Of a stretch of DNA of 39,006 nt, positions 1-8,365 are shown in pieces. The notes beneath the pieces are model-generated. The model was not told where the DNA came from, made no database searches, and was given only the letters and a program-made list of their open reading frames with translations. The first letter of the stretch is position 1; every line of letters starts with the position of its first letter. Made by a program: the position numbers and the translations under genes. The stretch is from Chitinophaga pinensis (lineage in GTDB: Bacteria > Bacteroidota > Bacteroidia > NS11-12g > UBA955): assembly GCA_945890895.1 (NCBI GenBank), contig CAMDDG010000021.1, positions 1-39,006 on the forward strand, read 5' to 3'.

Positions 1-378
1 CTCTGTCACCGCCAAAACCGCTTGGTTTACGGTCTCTATCGCCACCAAAGCTGTTTCCATTTGATCTCCGATCTCTATCTCCTGAACCTCCTCTGCGGTC
101 ATTCCCTCCAAAGCCACCGCGATTTTCTCGGCGGTCTCCACCGAATCCTTCACGTTTTTCAACGCGATTGAATCCGCCTTCTCTGCGATCTCTGTCACCG
201 CCAAAACCGCTTGGTTTACGGTCTCTATCGCCACCAAAGCTGTTTCCATTTGATCTCCGATCTCTATCTCCGGACCCACCTCTGCGGTCATTTCCTCCAA
301 AGCTACCGCGATTTTCTCGGCGGTCTCCACCGAATCCTTCACGTTTTTCACCGCGATTGAATCCACCTTCTCCACCTC
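1..378. repeat. 189-bp coding tandem repeat, two copies
   Basis: Positions 1-189 and 190-378 align without gaps and differ at only about twenty sites, mostly in the last part of the second copy. The period is a multiple of three, so each copy adds 63 in-frame residues to the minus-strand Arg/Gly-rich protein. The array may continue left of the window. Confidence 0.9.
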
Positions 379-538
379 GAGAGAAACCAGAATCTCGCCC
401 ACCAGAGTCATCCCTACGACGGTTTTCTGACCCGCGAGATTCAGACTTTTTTTCAGGCGTATTATTGCCTCTATCTTTACTTACGGGTTTACGTTCATTT
501 AAATTAAATTTGTTTCCCTCTTCTTGGTTTTTACTCAT
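1..538 (-). CDS. Arg/Gly-rich N-terminal part of a probable rRNA pseudouridine synthase (partial)
   Basis: The reading frame starts with ATG at 538 (MSKNQEEGNKFN) and runs off the left edge, so only about 179 residues are visible. All of it is low-complexity and rich in Gly, Arg, Asp, Asn and Ser, with repeated GGDRDR, FGGDRRENRG and FGGNDRRGG blocks, like an RGG-type RNA-binding tail. Positions 1-189 and 190-378 are two near-identical 189-base (63-residue) tandem copies. In Bacteroidota, 23S rRNA pseudouridine synthases of the RluB/RsuA group often carry such an N-terminal extension before the S4 and catalytic domains, which is why I propose that function. The catalytic part lies outside the window, so a DEAD-box helicase or another RNA-binding protein is not excluded. 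The proline-rich plus-strand frame over the same bases is a shadow of this repeat. Confidence 0.6.
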   Translation of the reverse strand, partial: MSKNQEEGNKFNLNERKPVSKDRGNNTPEKKSESRGSENRRRDDSGGRDSGFSRGGEGGFNRGEKREGFGGDRRENRGSFGGNDRRGGSGDRDRRSNGNSFGGDRDRKPSGFGGDRDRREGGFNRVEKREGFGGDRRENRGGFGGNDRRGGSGDRDRRSNGNSFGGDRDRKPSGFGGDR

Positions 539-560
539 GGTGAAAATTAAAACTACAAAA

Positions 561-986
561 TTACACAAAATATACGGAGTCCCCATCAAAAGGCATCCTT
601 CTAATTAGCACAATTGCATTATTTTCGGTAAATCTATAGCCATATTCGTAGCAAAAAGTATATTCCTTGGCATCTACCCAATCTTTGTGCGTATAATAAT
701 CGAAAGCAAATCCCAAAGTTTTAACATTCATTTTATTTAAGTGCATGTCCATTCGTTCCAAAACACTGGAATTATTTTTAGTTGATTCAAGTAGTCTATA
801 ACACTTTTCTAATATTTTTCGATTTCGTTTTAATCGATGATCAATCAAGCGATAAGTTGCAGGTAACTGAAACTTATCGCGATTGTGAAACGCTGATCTA
901 CAAGAATCAGAGCAAAAACGCTTATCCGTTCTGCCCCGGATAACTTCATCACATTCTATGCAGGTTTTAAGTAATTTTTGATCCAT
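561..986 (-). CDS. Small zinc-finger-like hypothetical protein
   Basis: This 141-residue protein has an N-terminal four-cysteine motif, CIEC followed by FCSDSC (CxxC-x12-CxxxC), which resembles a small treble-clef or zinc-ribbon domain. Similar 'KKFCSDxCR' N-termini are common in uncharacterised Bacteroidota proteins. The rest is basic and probably helical (residues 45-80), followed by an aromatic-rich C-terminal part; no catalytic motif is visible. I chose the ATG at 986 because the longer frame would need a TTG and adds residues that look non-conserved. It lies 22 bases upstream of the Arg/Gly-rich gene on the same strand, so the two may be co-transcribed. A nucleic-acid-binding role is only a guess. 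Confidence 0.7.
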   Translation of the reverse strand: MDQKLLKTCIECDEVIRGRTDKRFCSDSCRSAFHNRDKFQLPATYRLIDHRLKRNRKILEKCYRLLESTKNNSSVLERMDMHLNKMNVKTLGFAFDYYTHKDWVDAKEYTFCYEYGYRFTENNAIVLIRRMPFDGDSVYFV

Positions 987-1064
987 ATAATAAAAAATTA
1001 GAATACGAATACCTTCCCCCAATTAAATGTGAATTAATTTTTGTCTAATAATTGCAAAAAATGC

Positions 1065-1099
1065 AAAATGGCCAAATTCACTATAAATTTGGCCATTTT
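1065..1099 (-). terminator. Intrinsic terminator downstream of ssb
   Basis: A perfect 14-bp inverted repeat (arms 1065-1078 and 1086-1099, seven-base loop) sits 42 bases past the ssb stop. On the minus strand it is followed by GC and a run of six T. The arms are A/T-flanked around a GGCC core. Confidence 0.75.
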
Positions 1100-1140
1100 T
1101 GAATTCGTTACAAATTTCTATAATTTCCTAAATAACAGAA

Positions 1141-1548
1141 TTAAAATGGAATTTCCACATGCTCTATTTCATCTTCCATCTCGGATTCGGTTGCAGAAAA
1201 TGATTTTTTACCTCCTGACTTTTCAACTAAAAGCACATCCTTAACGATGATTTCAGCAACTTCCTTTTCTTCTCCGTCTTTATTCACAAAACGTCGATAA
1301 TGTAACTTTCCTTCAATCGACAATCGAGTTCCTTTGGTAACATATTTCTCGACAACCGTAGCTACATTTCCCCAAGCTACAATGTTATGCCATTGAACAT
1401 CATCTACGGTTTCACCTTTAGAGTTTTTAATTTTTTCATTGGTAGCCATACTCCATTTGGCCACCTTGTTTCCGTTTTCAAATTGAGTAATAATGGGATC
1501 CTTGCCCACGTTCCCAAACAACCTTACTGAGTTTAATAGATTTTTCAT
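1141..1548 (-). CDS. ssb: Single-stranded DNA-binding protein
   Basis: This 135-residue protein binds single-stranded DNA during replication, recombination and repair. The OB-fold sequence is clear: NSVRLFGNVGKDP near the start, then WSMATNE, QWHNIVAWG and TRLSIEGKLHYR. The C-terminus is acidic and ends in EIPF, the conserved tip that recruits partner proteins. The ATG at 1548 (MKNLLNSVRLFG) matches the usual SSB start; a longer TTG frame upstream is unlikely. The gene appears to be transcribed alone, with an intrinsic terminator at 1065-1099 and an AT-rich upstream region that contains a palindrome (1652-1663). Confidence 0.95.
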   Translation of the reverse strand: MKNLLNSVRLFGNVGKDPIITQFENGNKVAKWSMATNEKIKNSKGETVDDVQWHNIVAWGNVATVVEKYVTKGTRLSIEGKLHYRRFVNKDGEEKEVAEIIVKDVLLVEKSGGKKSFSATESEMEDEIEHVEIPF

Positions 1549-1640
1549 TTTTGTGTTTATTAAAATCGATTCGCGCGTTTCGATTGATTTATAACACAAA
1601 GATGAGCAGTGCCTTTCTCAACAGTTGTAAAACATACAGA

Positions 1641-1663
1641 TATAAACGAATATAAACGTTTAT
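1641..1663. promoter_or_regulatory. Repeated TATAAACG sites and palindrome upstream of ssb
   Basis: TATAAACG occurs at 1641-1648 and again at 1651-1658, ten bases (one helical turn) apart. The second copy is part of the perfect 12-base palindrome ATAAACGTTTAT (1652-1663). The site lies between the rsmE stop (1671) and the ssb start (1548). It could be an operator, but the region is AT-rich and chance is possible. Confidence 0.3.
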
Positions 1664-1670
1664 TTATAAA

Positions 1671-2420
1671 TTAATTATGATTGGCAATTGCACAAGTTGA
1701 AACAACCGCCGTTTCTGAACGCAATATTCTATTCCCTAAATCCAACAAACGAAAGCCTTTAGTTAAAGCTAAAGCAACTTCTTCGAGACTAAAATCTCCC
1801 TCTGGACCGATAGCAATTAAATCATTATTTTTCAAGTCTTTTGAATTTGAAATCAAATTGCTAATTGAGATGCTATTACCATTTACATTGATCATATCAC
1901 CTAAATTAGAAATATCACAAAATGCAATGTATTTATTCATATAGTTGAACTTTTCGCCAGAAAACTGGTTTATAAATTCTGTAAATTTCAAATCCTCCAT
2001 CTGAGGTAGATGAGAAGTATGAGACTGTTTAATTGCACTGATGGCTGTTTTCCGCAAGCGATCTAAATTAATTTTGCTTCTCTCTGAATTCTTGGTATGA
2101 AGAAATGTTAAGCTAAATACTCCCAATTCTGTGCATTTTTCAACTGCCCATTCCATTCGATCAGAATTCTTTAAAATACCCATGGCTATCCACAAACTTG
2201 GCAATTCTTGAAGGATAGTTTCTTGAATTTCCACCTTACAACTGCGTTTATTAATTTCAATCAGTTTACCCTTGAAAAGATGACCTTTACCGTCGGTAAA
2301 TTCGATGAAATCACCGATATCATATCGCGTTACATTAACAATATGATTATATTCACCCTCAGAAAATTCCGCAATATTATGATGAATATACTCCGAAAAA
2401 AATGTAAATTTACCTGGCAT
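1671..2420 (-). CDS. rsmE: 16S rRNA (uracil-1498-N3)-methyltransferase
   Basis: RsmE methylates N3 of U1498 in 16S rRNA using S-adenosylmethionine. The 249-residue length is normal for the family. An N-terminal PUA-like part (residues 1-70) is followed by the SPOUT methyltransferase domain, with AMGILKNSDRMEWAVEKCTELG in the middle and the knot signatures IGPEGDFSLEE and LGNRILRSETA near the end. It starts four bases after the cysS stop, so the two are very likely co-transcribed from the rfbB-cysS side. Confidence 0.95.
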   Translation of the reverse strand: MPGKFTFFSEYIHHNIAEFSEGEYNHIVNVTRYDIGDFIEFTDGKGHLFKGKLIEINKRSCKVEIQETILQELPSLWIAMGILKNSDRMEWAVEKCTELGVFSLTFLHTKNSERSKINLDRLRKTAISAIKQSHTSHLPQMEDLKFTEFINQFSGEKFNYMNKYIAFCDISNLGDMINVNGNSISISNLISNSKDLKNNDLIAIGPEGDFSLEEVALALTKGFRLLDLGNRILRSETAVVSTCAIANHN

Positions 2421-2424
2421 CTTA

Positions 2425-3894
2425 TTAGGCTTTCTTCCAAGAAGTTCCCTCTTTGGAATCCATTAATTCAATACCAGATTCTTTTAATTTGTTACGAATC
2501 TGATCACTGAGTGCATAATTCTTGCTCAACTTAGCTTCAGACCTCAGTTCAATTAACAGTTTAAGAACGGAATCCAATGTTCCATTATCGCTTGAATCCT
2601 GATTCGATGGTATTCCCAAAACTCCTCTAAAATAATCACGAAAAAGAGAGCTCACTAAATCTTTACTATTGGAATCAATGGTTTCTTTTCCATCATTAAC
2701 TAGATTTACTCTTCTAGCTGCCTCGAACAATTGAGCAATTACTATCGGAGTGTTTAAATCGTCATTTAAAGCATATTCAATTGAGTCAATTATATCAGAA
2801 AAATCAACAGTTGAAACTTCTGAAACTTTCAACCCTTCAATTAGTTGCTCTGCAGCCACTAATCGAGCCAATCCTTTATCCGAAGCCAATAATGCTTCTT
2901 CACTAAAATCTAAAGTACCTCTATAATGTGCCTGTAAAACAAAGAAGCGCAATGTAGCTGCACCAAACCCTCTAGTCAACAATTCATGATTCCCTGTAAA
3001 TAGTTCTTCAACTTTAATCCCATTATTCAAACTTTTAGCCATTTTCTGGCCATTTATAGTGATCATATTGTGATGAACCCAATATTTTGCTGGGGTATGC
3101 TTATGCGCTGCTTTACTTTGAGCTATTTCACATTCGTGATGCGGAAACAATAAATCCATCCCACCACCATGAATATCAAAAAATTCACCCAAATATTTAG
3201 CAGACATTGCACTACACTCAATGTGCCAACCCGGATAACCCTTCCCCCATGGAGACGACCATTGCATTATGTGTTCGGGACTCGACTTTTTCCAAAGTGC
3301 AAAATCAGTTGGATTTCTCTTTTCAGTTTGTCCTTCCAAGTCGCGACTTTGGTTTCCTGCACCAGCAACTAGATCCTCAACAACTCGTCCACTTAATTCA
3401 CCGTAATTATTCGATGCATTTCTATAAGCCTCCACATCAAAATACACTGAACCGTCAACTTCATATGCCATTCCCTGATTCAAAATTGTTTGAATCATTT
3501 CAATTTGCTCAATAATATGACCGCTGGCTTTAGGTTCGATACTGGGTCGAATAACATTCAATCGATCCATCACCGAATTATACATATCCGTGTAAGTTTG
3601 AGCTACTTCCATCGGTTCCAATTGCTCCAATCTTGCTTGTTTTTGAAGCTTATCTTCTCCCTCATCTGCATCCCCAACCAAATGACCCACATCCGTAATA
3701 TTTCGGACGAATCGAACCTGATATCCTTGTTGGATCAAATAACGTCTCAGGACATCAAATACTATTGGACCACGAACGTGCCCAAGGTGGGGAGCTCCGT
3801 AAACAGTTGGTCCACAAACATATATTCCCGCTTTTTGGGGGATAATCGACGTAAATTCCTCTGTATTTCTGCTAAGTGTATTATAAAGTTTCAC
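2425..3894 (-). CDS. cysS: Cysteinyl-tRNA synthetase
   Basis: This class I synthetase charges tRNA-Cys with cysteine. It has the HIGH-type motif HLGH (residues 36-39), the early zinc cysteine in YVCGPTVY (C27), the GWHIECSAMS zinc region and a KMSKS-type loop, here KMAKSLNN. There is no suitable ATG. Two in-frame GTG codons exist, at 3894 (giving VKLYNTLSRN, the usual family N-terminus, 489 aa) and 3936 (503 aa). I prefer 3894 because the extra 14 residues are atypical and would overlap rfbB by 56 bases. Even so, the start overlaps the rfbB stop by 14 bases, so translational coupling is likely. Confidence 0.95.
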   Translation of the reverse strand: MKLYNTLSRNTEEFTSIIPQKAGIYVCGPTVYGAPHLGHVRGPIVFDVLRRYLIQQGYQVRFVRNITDVGHLVGDADEGEDKLQKQARLEQLEPMEVAQTYTDMYNSVMDRLNVIRPSIEPKASGHIIEQIEMIQTILNQGMAYEVDGSVYFDVEAYRNASNNYGELSGRVVEDLVAGAGNQSRDLEGQTEKRNPTDFALWKKSSPEHIMQWSSPWGKGYPGWHIECSAMSAKYLGEFFDIHGGGMDLLFPHHECEIAQSKAAHKHTPAKYWVHHNMITINGQKMAKSLNNGIKVEELFTGNHELLTRGFGAATLRFFVLQAHYRGTLDFSEEALLASDKGLARLVAAEQLIEGLKVSEVSTVDFSDIIDSIEYALNDDLNTPIVIAQLFEAARRVNLVNDGKETIDSNSKDLVSSLFRDYFRGVLGIPSNQDSSDNGTLDSVLKLLIELRSEAKLSKNYALSDQIRNKLKESGIELMDSKEGTSWKKA

Positions 3895-4939
3895 GATTTT
3901 CGTACATTTTTTGATAATATAACTGGTAATTTCCACTGGTTACATTAGTTAACCATTCTTCATTTTCTAAGTACCAATCAATAGTTCTTTCAAACCCTTG
4001 ATCAAAGTTCACACTGGGCGTCCATCCTAACTCAGTTTCCAATTTGGAAGCATCGATTGCGTATCTAAAATCATGTCCCGCACGATCGGTAACATACGTA
4101 ATCAATTTTTCTGAATCACCCTTAGTCCTGCCCAATTTTCTATCCATGATTTCACACAATTTTTTAACTAAATCGATGTTTTTCCATTCATTATTTCCAC
4201 CAATATTGTAGGTTTCGCTCAACTTTCCATGATGAAAAACTACATCAATGGCTGCTGCATGATCATTTACCCACAACCAATCGCGAACATTCTCGCCCTT
4301 ACCATATACCGGTAATGGTTTATTATTCTTTATATTATGAATCATCAAGGGTATTAGTTTTTCAGGAAACTGATGACTTCCATAATTATTTGAACAATTG
4401 CTAATTACAAACGGCAAGTGGTAGGTTTCGCCATAAGCTCTCACAAAATGGTCTGAACTTGCTTTACTCGCTGAATAAGGAGAATTGGGCGAATAAGGTG
4501 TCGTTTCTGTGAATTTACCTTCATCTCCCAAAGTTCCATATACCTCATCGGTACTTACATGGTAAAATCGACCCGATTCAATATTTCCAAATGCCTTAAA
4601 AGCATTTAAAAGAATCACAGTGCCTACCACATTGGTCATCACAAACTCTAATGGGTTGGAAATACTTCTGTCAACATGACTTTCAGCAGCTAAGTGAATT
4701 ACTGAATCAATTTTTTTAGACTGGAATATTTTCTCCACTTCAGTTGCATTGGTTATGTCAACTTTGTGAAATTCATAATTTTGACAACTTTCTAGATCTG
4801 CCAAATTTGCTAAATTTCCAGCATAAGTTAGTGCATCTAGATTAATGATTTGATAATCAGGATATTTGTTCACAAATCGTCTAACCACATGAGAACCAAT
4901 AAAACCCGCTCCACCGGTGATTAAAATATTCTTTTTCAT
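3881..4939 (-). CDS. rfbB: dTDP-glucose 4,6-dehydratase
   Basis: RfbB (RmlB) converts dTDP-glucose to dTDP-4-keto-6-deoxyglucose, an early step toward dTDP-rhamnose and other deoxysugars. The 352-residue protein has the Rossmann motif GGAGFIGS (residues 9-16), the catalytic T-D-E triplet of STDEVYG (T130, D131, E132) and YSASK (Y155, K159). No rmlA, rmlC or glycosyltransferase gene is beside it; instead it overlaps cysS. An RmlD-like reductase is encoded far away at 27526-28431, so the pathway genes are scattered in this genome. Confidence 0.95.
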   Translation of the reverse strand: MKKNILITGGAGFIGSHVVRRFVNKYPDYQIINLDALTYAGNLANLADLESCQNYEFHKVDITNATEVEKIFQSKKIDSVIHLAAESHVDRSISNPLEFVMTNVVGTVILLNAFKAFGNIESGRFYHVSTDEVYGTLGDEGKFTETTPYSPNSPYSASKASSDHFVRAYGETYHLPFVISNCSNNYGSHQFPEKLIPLMIHNIKNNKPLPVYGKGENVRDWLWVNDHAAAIDVVFHHGKLSETYNIGGNNEWKNIDLVKKLCEIMDRKLGRTKGDSEKLITYVTDRAGHDFRYAIDASKLETELGWTPSVNFDQGFERTIDWYLENEEWLTNVTSGNYQLYYQKMYENRETL

Positions 4940-5077
4940 TTTTTTTGGGCTGAATTTAATTTAATATAAATACATTAGGTTAACCAAATGAACACTGATA
5001 TATTTAAATACATTTAATTTACAAATTTCAGTTTGTTGTTTCAGTTTTCAACTTTTTATTAGTCAAACAATACAAAA

Positions 5078-6031
5078 TCATCTTTGAACGGGTTTAACTC
5101 CATAAATTTTCACATACAAAGGAGAATAGGCTGGCACTCCAATCCGACCTGCAGCACCAAAACCAAATTTTGAAGGAACAACAAACTCCATTATTGAATT
5201 TGAAGCTACCCAAAAAGGAAATTCATTCATTGCTGTTACAGGATTTATTTGTTGATCCCATTGAGTAAAGTATTTTTTGCCTTCCAACTTACTGTCATAA
5301 ATTAAATCGCCATTTAATCGTTTCATCACCAAATCATATTCCAAACTAAATGCCCCTTTATGAAAAGGTGCATTCTTAAATAGGTTTTGCAATCCAGATT
5401 GATCTTCATTCACACTTTTAGGTATGGATGAATTTTTTAGACCCTGATCTATATTTATTATTGATTCTAACTTACGATATCTAATTCCAGTAGCTGTATC
5501 TAAATACCAACCTTTGCCACAATATTGTTCAATTAACTTCTGTTCAACAACTGATCGTTGATATGCTTTTTCAGCGATAAAATTAAAATAATCTTGACTC
5601 GACATTATTTTACTTACCTCAAAAATTACCCGTGCTTCTTGATTATCTGGCAACAATTGAACTTTGTAGTGACTAGAAACTTTCTTTTTCAGACTATCCG
5701 TAGGAATAATTACCTCTAATTTACTGCCGGCGGAAGCCATTTGTAAAGCTTCGGTAAGTTCATTGTTGGCATCTGAAGGATAAGGTACTTCGACTAAAGT
5801 ATCTGCATTATATGAATTAAAAATAGTATCATTTCCTGGTCCAATTATCATGTAATTTAACAAGCAATAATTGTCAGAAGAAAGTACAGTTTCTAATGGC
5901 TTACCCTTTAAAAATCGGTACTTTAAACCAGTTTCAGTCGTTTGATATCCCAAAAAATAGCGATAAATAAAAAATCCCAAAGACACTGTCGCTAACAATA
6001 CCAGTGATCGAATCAACCATTTAGAGTTCAT
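5078..6031 (-). CDS. Membrane-anchored FKBP-type peptidyl-prolyl isomerase-like protein
   Basis: This 317-residue protein has one N-terminal membrane segment (residues about 8-26), which should anchor it facing the periplasm. The last 30 residues fit the end of an FKBP domain (VPSKFGFGAAG, then PAYSPLYVKIYGV). An earlier stretch with GSKLEVIIPTDSL looks like a second, degenerate FKBP unit. Its likely role is protein folding in the envelope. It overlaps nrnA by 11 bases. In Flavobacterium the gliding-associated FKBP protein GldI is, as I recall, also near a DHH phosphoesterase gene, so a GldI-like role is possible but not shown. The ATG at 6031 is preferred to a TTG two codons upstream. Confidence 0.75.
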   Translation of the reverse strand: MNSKWLIRSLVLLATVSLGFFIYRYFLGYQTTETGLKYRFLKGKPLETVLSSDNYCLLNYMIIGPGNDTIFNSYNADTLVEVPYPSDANNELTEALQMASAGSKLEVIIPTDSLKKKVSSHYKVQLLPDNQEARVIFEVSKIMSSQDYFNFIAEKAYQRSVVEQKLIEQYCGKGWYLDTATGIRYRKLESIINIDQGLKNSSIPKSVNEDQSGLQNLFKNAPFHKGAFSLEYDLVMKRLNGDLIYDSKLEGKKYFTQWDQQINPVTAMNEFPFWVASNSIMEFVVPSKFGFGAAGRIGVPAYSPLYVKIYGVKPVQR

Positions 6032-7064
6032 TTGCAATTTGTTTTAATTGTTCTTTATACTTTACCAATTCTTTTCTAAATTTTTCTACAACACGCTCCA
6101 AAGGTTCCTCGCTTTGTCCACCTGCGGCATTGAAATGCCCTCCGCCTGTAAAATAATTTCCTGCAAATTCATTTGCTGCAAATTTACCTTTACTTCTGAA
6201 ACTCATTTTCACACGTTCTGTTCTATCTATTATTAGCACACTAAATACTATTCCTTTTATACCTAAACCAAAATTCACTAATCCTTCGGTATCTCCGGTT
6301 ACTACTTGAAATTGGTCTAATTCTTCTCGACTCAGGTAAATTAAAGCAGTGTGACAATCTTCAATAATTTCTAATTTATGATACATGCAATACCCAAATA
6401 ATCGAGTTCTATTCAACGTAAAAACATCATATATTCTTTGATGTATTTGAATATGTTCTGCGCCCAATTCCATCATTTCAGCTGCAATTCTGTGTGTATG
6501 AGGCTTGGTATTATTATGTTGAAAATTCCCAGTATCCGTCATTAACCCCGTATATAAACAATTTACAGCGTCTTTGGAAATAGACTGCGTTCCAAAATAC
6601 TCTTTTGCAAACTCAAACACCAACTCACAGGTACTACTCGCAGTTGTATCATAAAAACAAAAATTATAAAATTCTTCTGCCTCTAAATGGTGATCAATCA
6701 TCACCAATTTAGTTCCTTGAGACTTTCTATTTCGTATTATTTCACCCAAAAAATTAATTCGAGAAAGTCGGTTAAAATCTAAGCAAAAAACCAAATCCGC
6801 ACCGTTGATATATGTCGTGGCCTCATCGATTCTTTCTTCAAAATTAATCACGCTATTATTTCCCGGCAACCAACTCAAGAAATCTGCATAATCCGTTGGT
6901 GTGATAACTTGAGCATTTTGCCCTAAACTCTTTAAAATATGCCACAAACCCAATGTAGAACCCATGGCATCTCCGTCGGGTTTATGGTGTGTAGTGATGG
7001 CAATTTTTTCAAATTGACCATTTTTAATTTGTTCGATTAATTCTGCAGTGGTGTTTATTCTCAT
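6021..7064 (-). CDS. nrnA: DHH-family phosphoesterase (oligoribonuclease NrnA / pAp phosphatase)
   Basis: NrnA-type enzymes degrade very short RNA oligonucleotides and dephosphorylate 3'-phosphoadenosine 5'-phosphate. The 347-residue protein shows the family metal-binding motifs in order: HHKPDGDAMGS (D30, D32), VFCLDFN, MIDHHLEAEE (the DHH motif), LMTDTGNFQ, and the C-terminal DHHA1 glycine motif GGGHFNAAGG. The start is the ATG at 7064; a GTG two codons upstream is less likely. It diverges from the M16 peptidase gene, and a TAnnTTTG element (7080-7073) lies eight bases before the start. Confidence 0.92.
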   Translation of the reverse strand: MRINTTAELIEQIKNGQFEKIAITTHHKPDGDAMGSTLGLWHILKSLGQNAQVITPTDYADFLSWLPGNNSVINFEERIDEATTYINGADLVFCLDFNRLSRINFLGEIIRNRKSQGTKLVMIDHHLEAEEFYNFCFYDTTASSTCELVFEFAKEYFGTQSISKDAVNCLYTGLMTDTGNFQHNNTKPHTHRIAAEMMELGAEHIQIHQRIYDVFTLNRTRLFGYCMYHKLEIIEDCHTALIYLSREELDQFQVVTGDTEGLVNFGLGIKGIVFSVLIIDRTERVKMSFRSKGKFAANEFAGNYFTGGGHFNAAGGQSEEPLERVVEKFRKELVKYKEQLKQIANEL

Positions 7065-7072
7065 TTTCACAA

Positions 7073-7080
7073 CAAAAATA
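7073..7080 (-). promoter_or_regulatory. -7 element of the nrnA promoter
   Basis: TATTTTTG on the minus strand is an exact match to the Bacteroidota -7 consensus TAnnTTTG. It ends eight bases before the nrnA ATG, so transcription would begin almost at the start codon. No clear TTG-type -33 element is seen. Confidence 0.55.
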
Positions 7081-7094
7081 CGGATTACCTAAAG

Positions 7095-7102
7095 TAAATT
7101 TG
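7095..7102 (+). promoter_or_regulatory. -7 element of the M16 peptidase promoter
   Basis: TAAATTTG is an exact TAnnTTTG match ending six bases before the ATG at 7109. It diverges from the nrnA element only 14 bases away. No convincing -33 element is seen. Confidence 0.55.
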
Positions 7103-7108
7103 CATTAA

Positions 7109-8365
7109 ATGAGCAGTTCAGAATATCGGTTGCATACCTTGTCTAATGGACTTCGAGTAGCCTACCTAAAAACTCCATCGGCACTACTTGCACATTGTGG
7201 CTTTGTTATTCATGCTGGAAGTAGAAACGATGGCAAAAATCCTGGTATTGCTCACTGTCTTGAACATATGCTCTTTAAAGGAACGAATTCCCGAAAAACC
7301 ATTCATGTTTTAAATCATCTTGAAGTAGTAGGCGGCGAATTAAATGCTTTCACAACTAAAGAAATCACTTCCATATACGCAACAGTTCAAAAAAAACATT
7401 TTAAACGGGCAGCTGATATATTATTTGATATCACGTTTAATTCAAATTTTCCAGAAAATGAATTGATTAAGGAGAAAAAGGTAATTAAAGACGAAATCAA
7501 CATGTATTTAGATACTCCTGAAGAGAATATTTATGATGAATTCCAGGAAAAAATATACAATTCTCACCCTCTTGCCCATAACATTTTAGGAACTAGCGAA
7601 TCTGTAGATCAAATTACACGACAAGACATTGTAGAATTCGTTAATACTCATTATCAATATAACAATCTTGTTTTTGTTGTGGTAGGTAATATTCCTTTTG
7701 AAAAAGTGTTACAAATTGCAGAAAATCTATCCTTTAAATACAATAATAATAATCTGACTGATTCTCAATCATTTCCTGATCACTCAAATCAAATTTTTGA
7801 ATATGTTCCTTTCCGCGATGTAAAAAAAAGTGATTTTGGCCAATCCTACGGAATAATAGGTTTACCCACATTGAATGAGTCACATAGTCATAAATTCCCG
7901 TTATTACTACTTAATAATTTATTGGGAGGACCTGGAATGAATTCACGATTGAGTTTGGCTATTCGTGAAAAATATGGTTATACGTATCATATTGAAAGTG
8001 GTTATCAAGCTTTTCGAGACTCAGGTTTGTTCCACTGCTATTTGAGTTGTGAAGAAAAATATTTAAAAAGATCGATTGATCTTATTGAAAAAGAGCTTAC
8101 TAAACTGAAAACAACTAAACTTGGAAGAGTCCAACTTTCTCAAGCGAAAAATCAATTTATCGGTCAATTGACCATCGCCAATGAATCAAAAAGTGGATTG
8201 ATGCTACATTTAGGCAAGGGTATTGTAAAATCAGGAAAAGCAAATTCAATTAAAGAAACTATTGAACACATTAGTAAAATAACTGCTGAAAATTTACTCG
8301 AAACTGCCAATTTAGTTTTCGATCTTGAATCATTTAGCCATCTATATTATGTCCCTGACAAATAA
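7109..8365 (+). CDS. M16-family zinc metallopeptidase (insulinase/processing-peptidase-like)
   Basis: The 418-residue protein has the inverted zinc motif HxxEH (HCLEH: H49, E52, H53). The third ligand Glu lies 76 residues on, at E129 in KDEINMYLDTP, which is the family spacing, so the enzyme should be active. The C-terminal half has the substrate-site motif of this family (REKYGYTYHIESGYQ). No signal peptide is visible, so it may act in the cytoplasm, or be exported in an unrecognised way. Only one M16 gene is present here, whereas many bacteria encode an active/inactive pair. The following AlbA_2 gene begins inside its 3' end. Confidence 0.92.
   Translation: MSSSEYRLHTLSNGLRVAYLKTPSALLAHCGFVIHAGSRNDGKNPGIAHCLEHMLFKGTNSRKTIHVLNHLEVVGGELNAFTTKEITSIYATVQKKHFKRAADILFDITFNSNFPENELIKEKKVIKDEINMYLDTPEENIYDEFQEKIYNSHPLAHNILGTSESVDQITRQDIVEFVNTHYQYNNLVFVVVGNIPFEKVLQIAENLSFKYNNNNLTDSQSFPDHSNQIFEYVPFRDVKKSDFGQSYGIIGLPTLNESHSHKFPLLLLNNLLGGPGMNSRLSLAIREKYGYTYHIESGYQAFRDSGLFHCYLSCEEKYLKRSIDLIEKELTKLKTTKLGRVQLSQAKNQFIGQLTIANESKSGLMLHLGKGIVKSGKANSIKETIEHISKITAENLLETANLVFDLESFSHLYYVPDK

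Noticed and set aside
1..378. CRISPR-like direct repeats
   Set aside because: The 189-base period, lack of unique spacers and in-frame coding content show a coding tandem repeat.
168..608. Proline/Ser/Arg-rich plus-strand frame of 146 codons
   Set aside because: It is the antisense shadow of the Arg/Gly-rich repeat on the minus strand and extends into the neighbouring gene. No homologous domain is visible.
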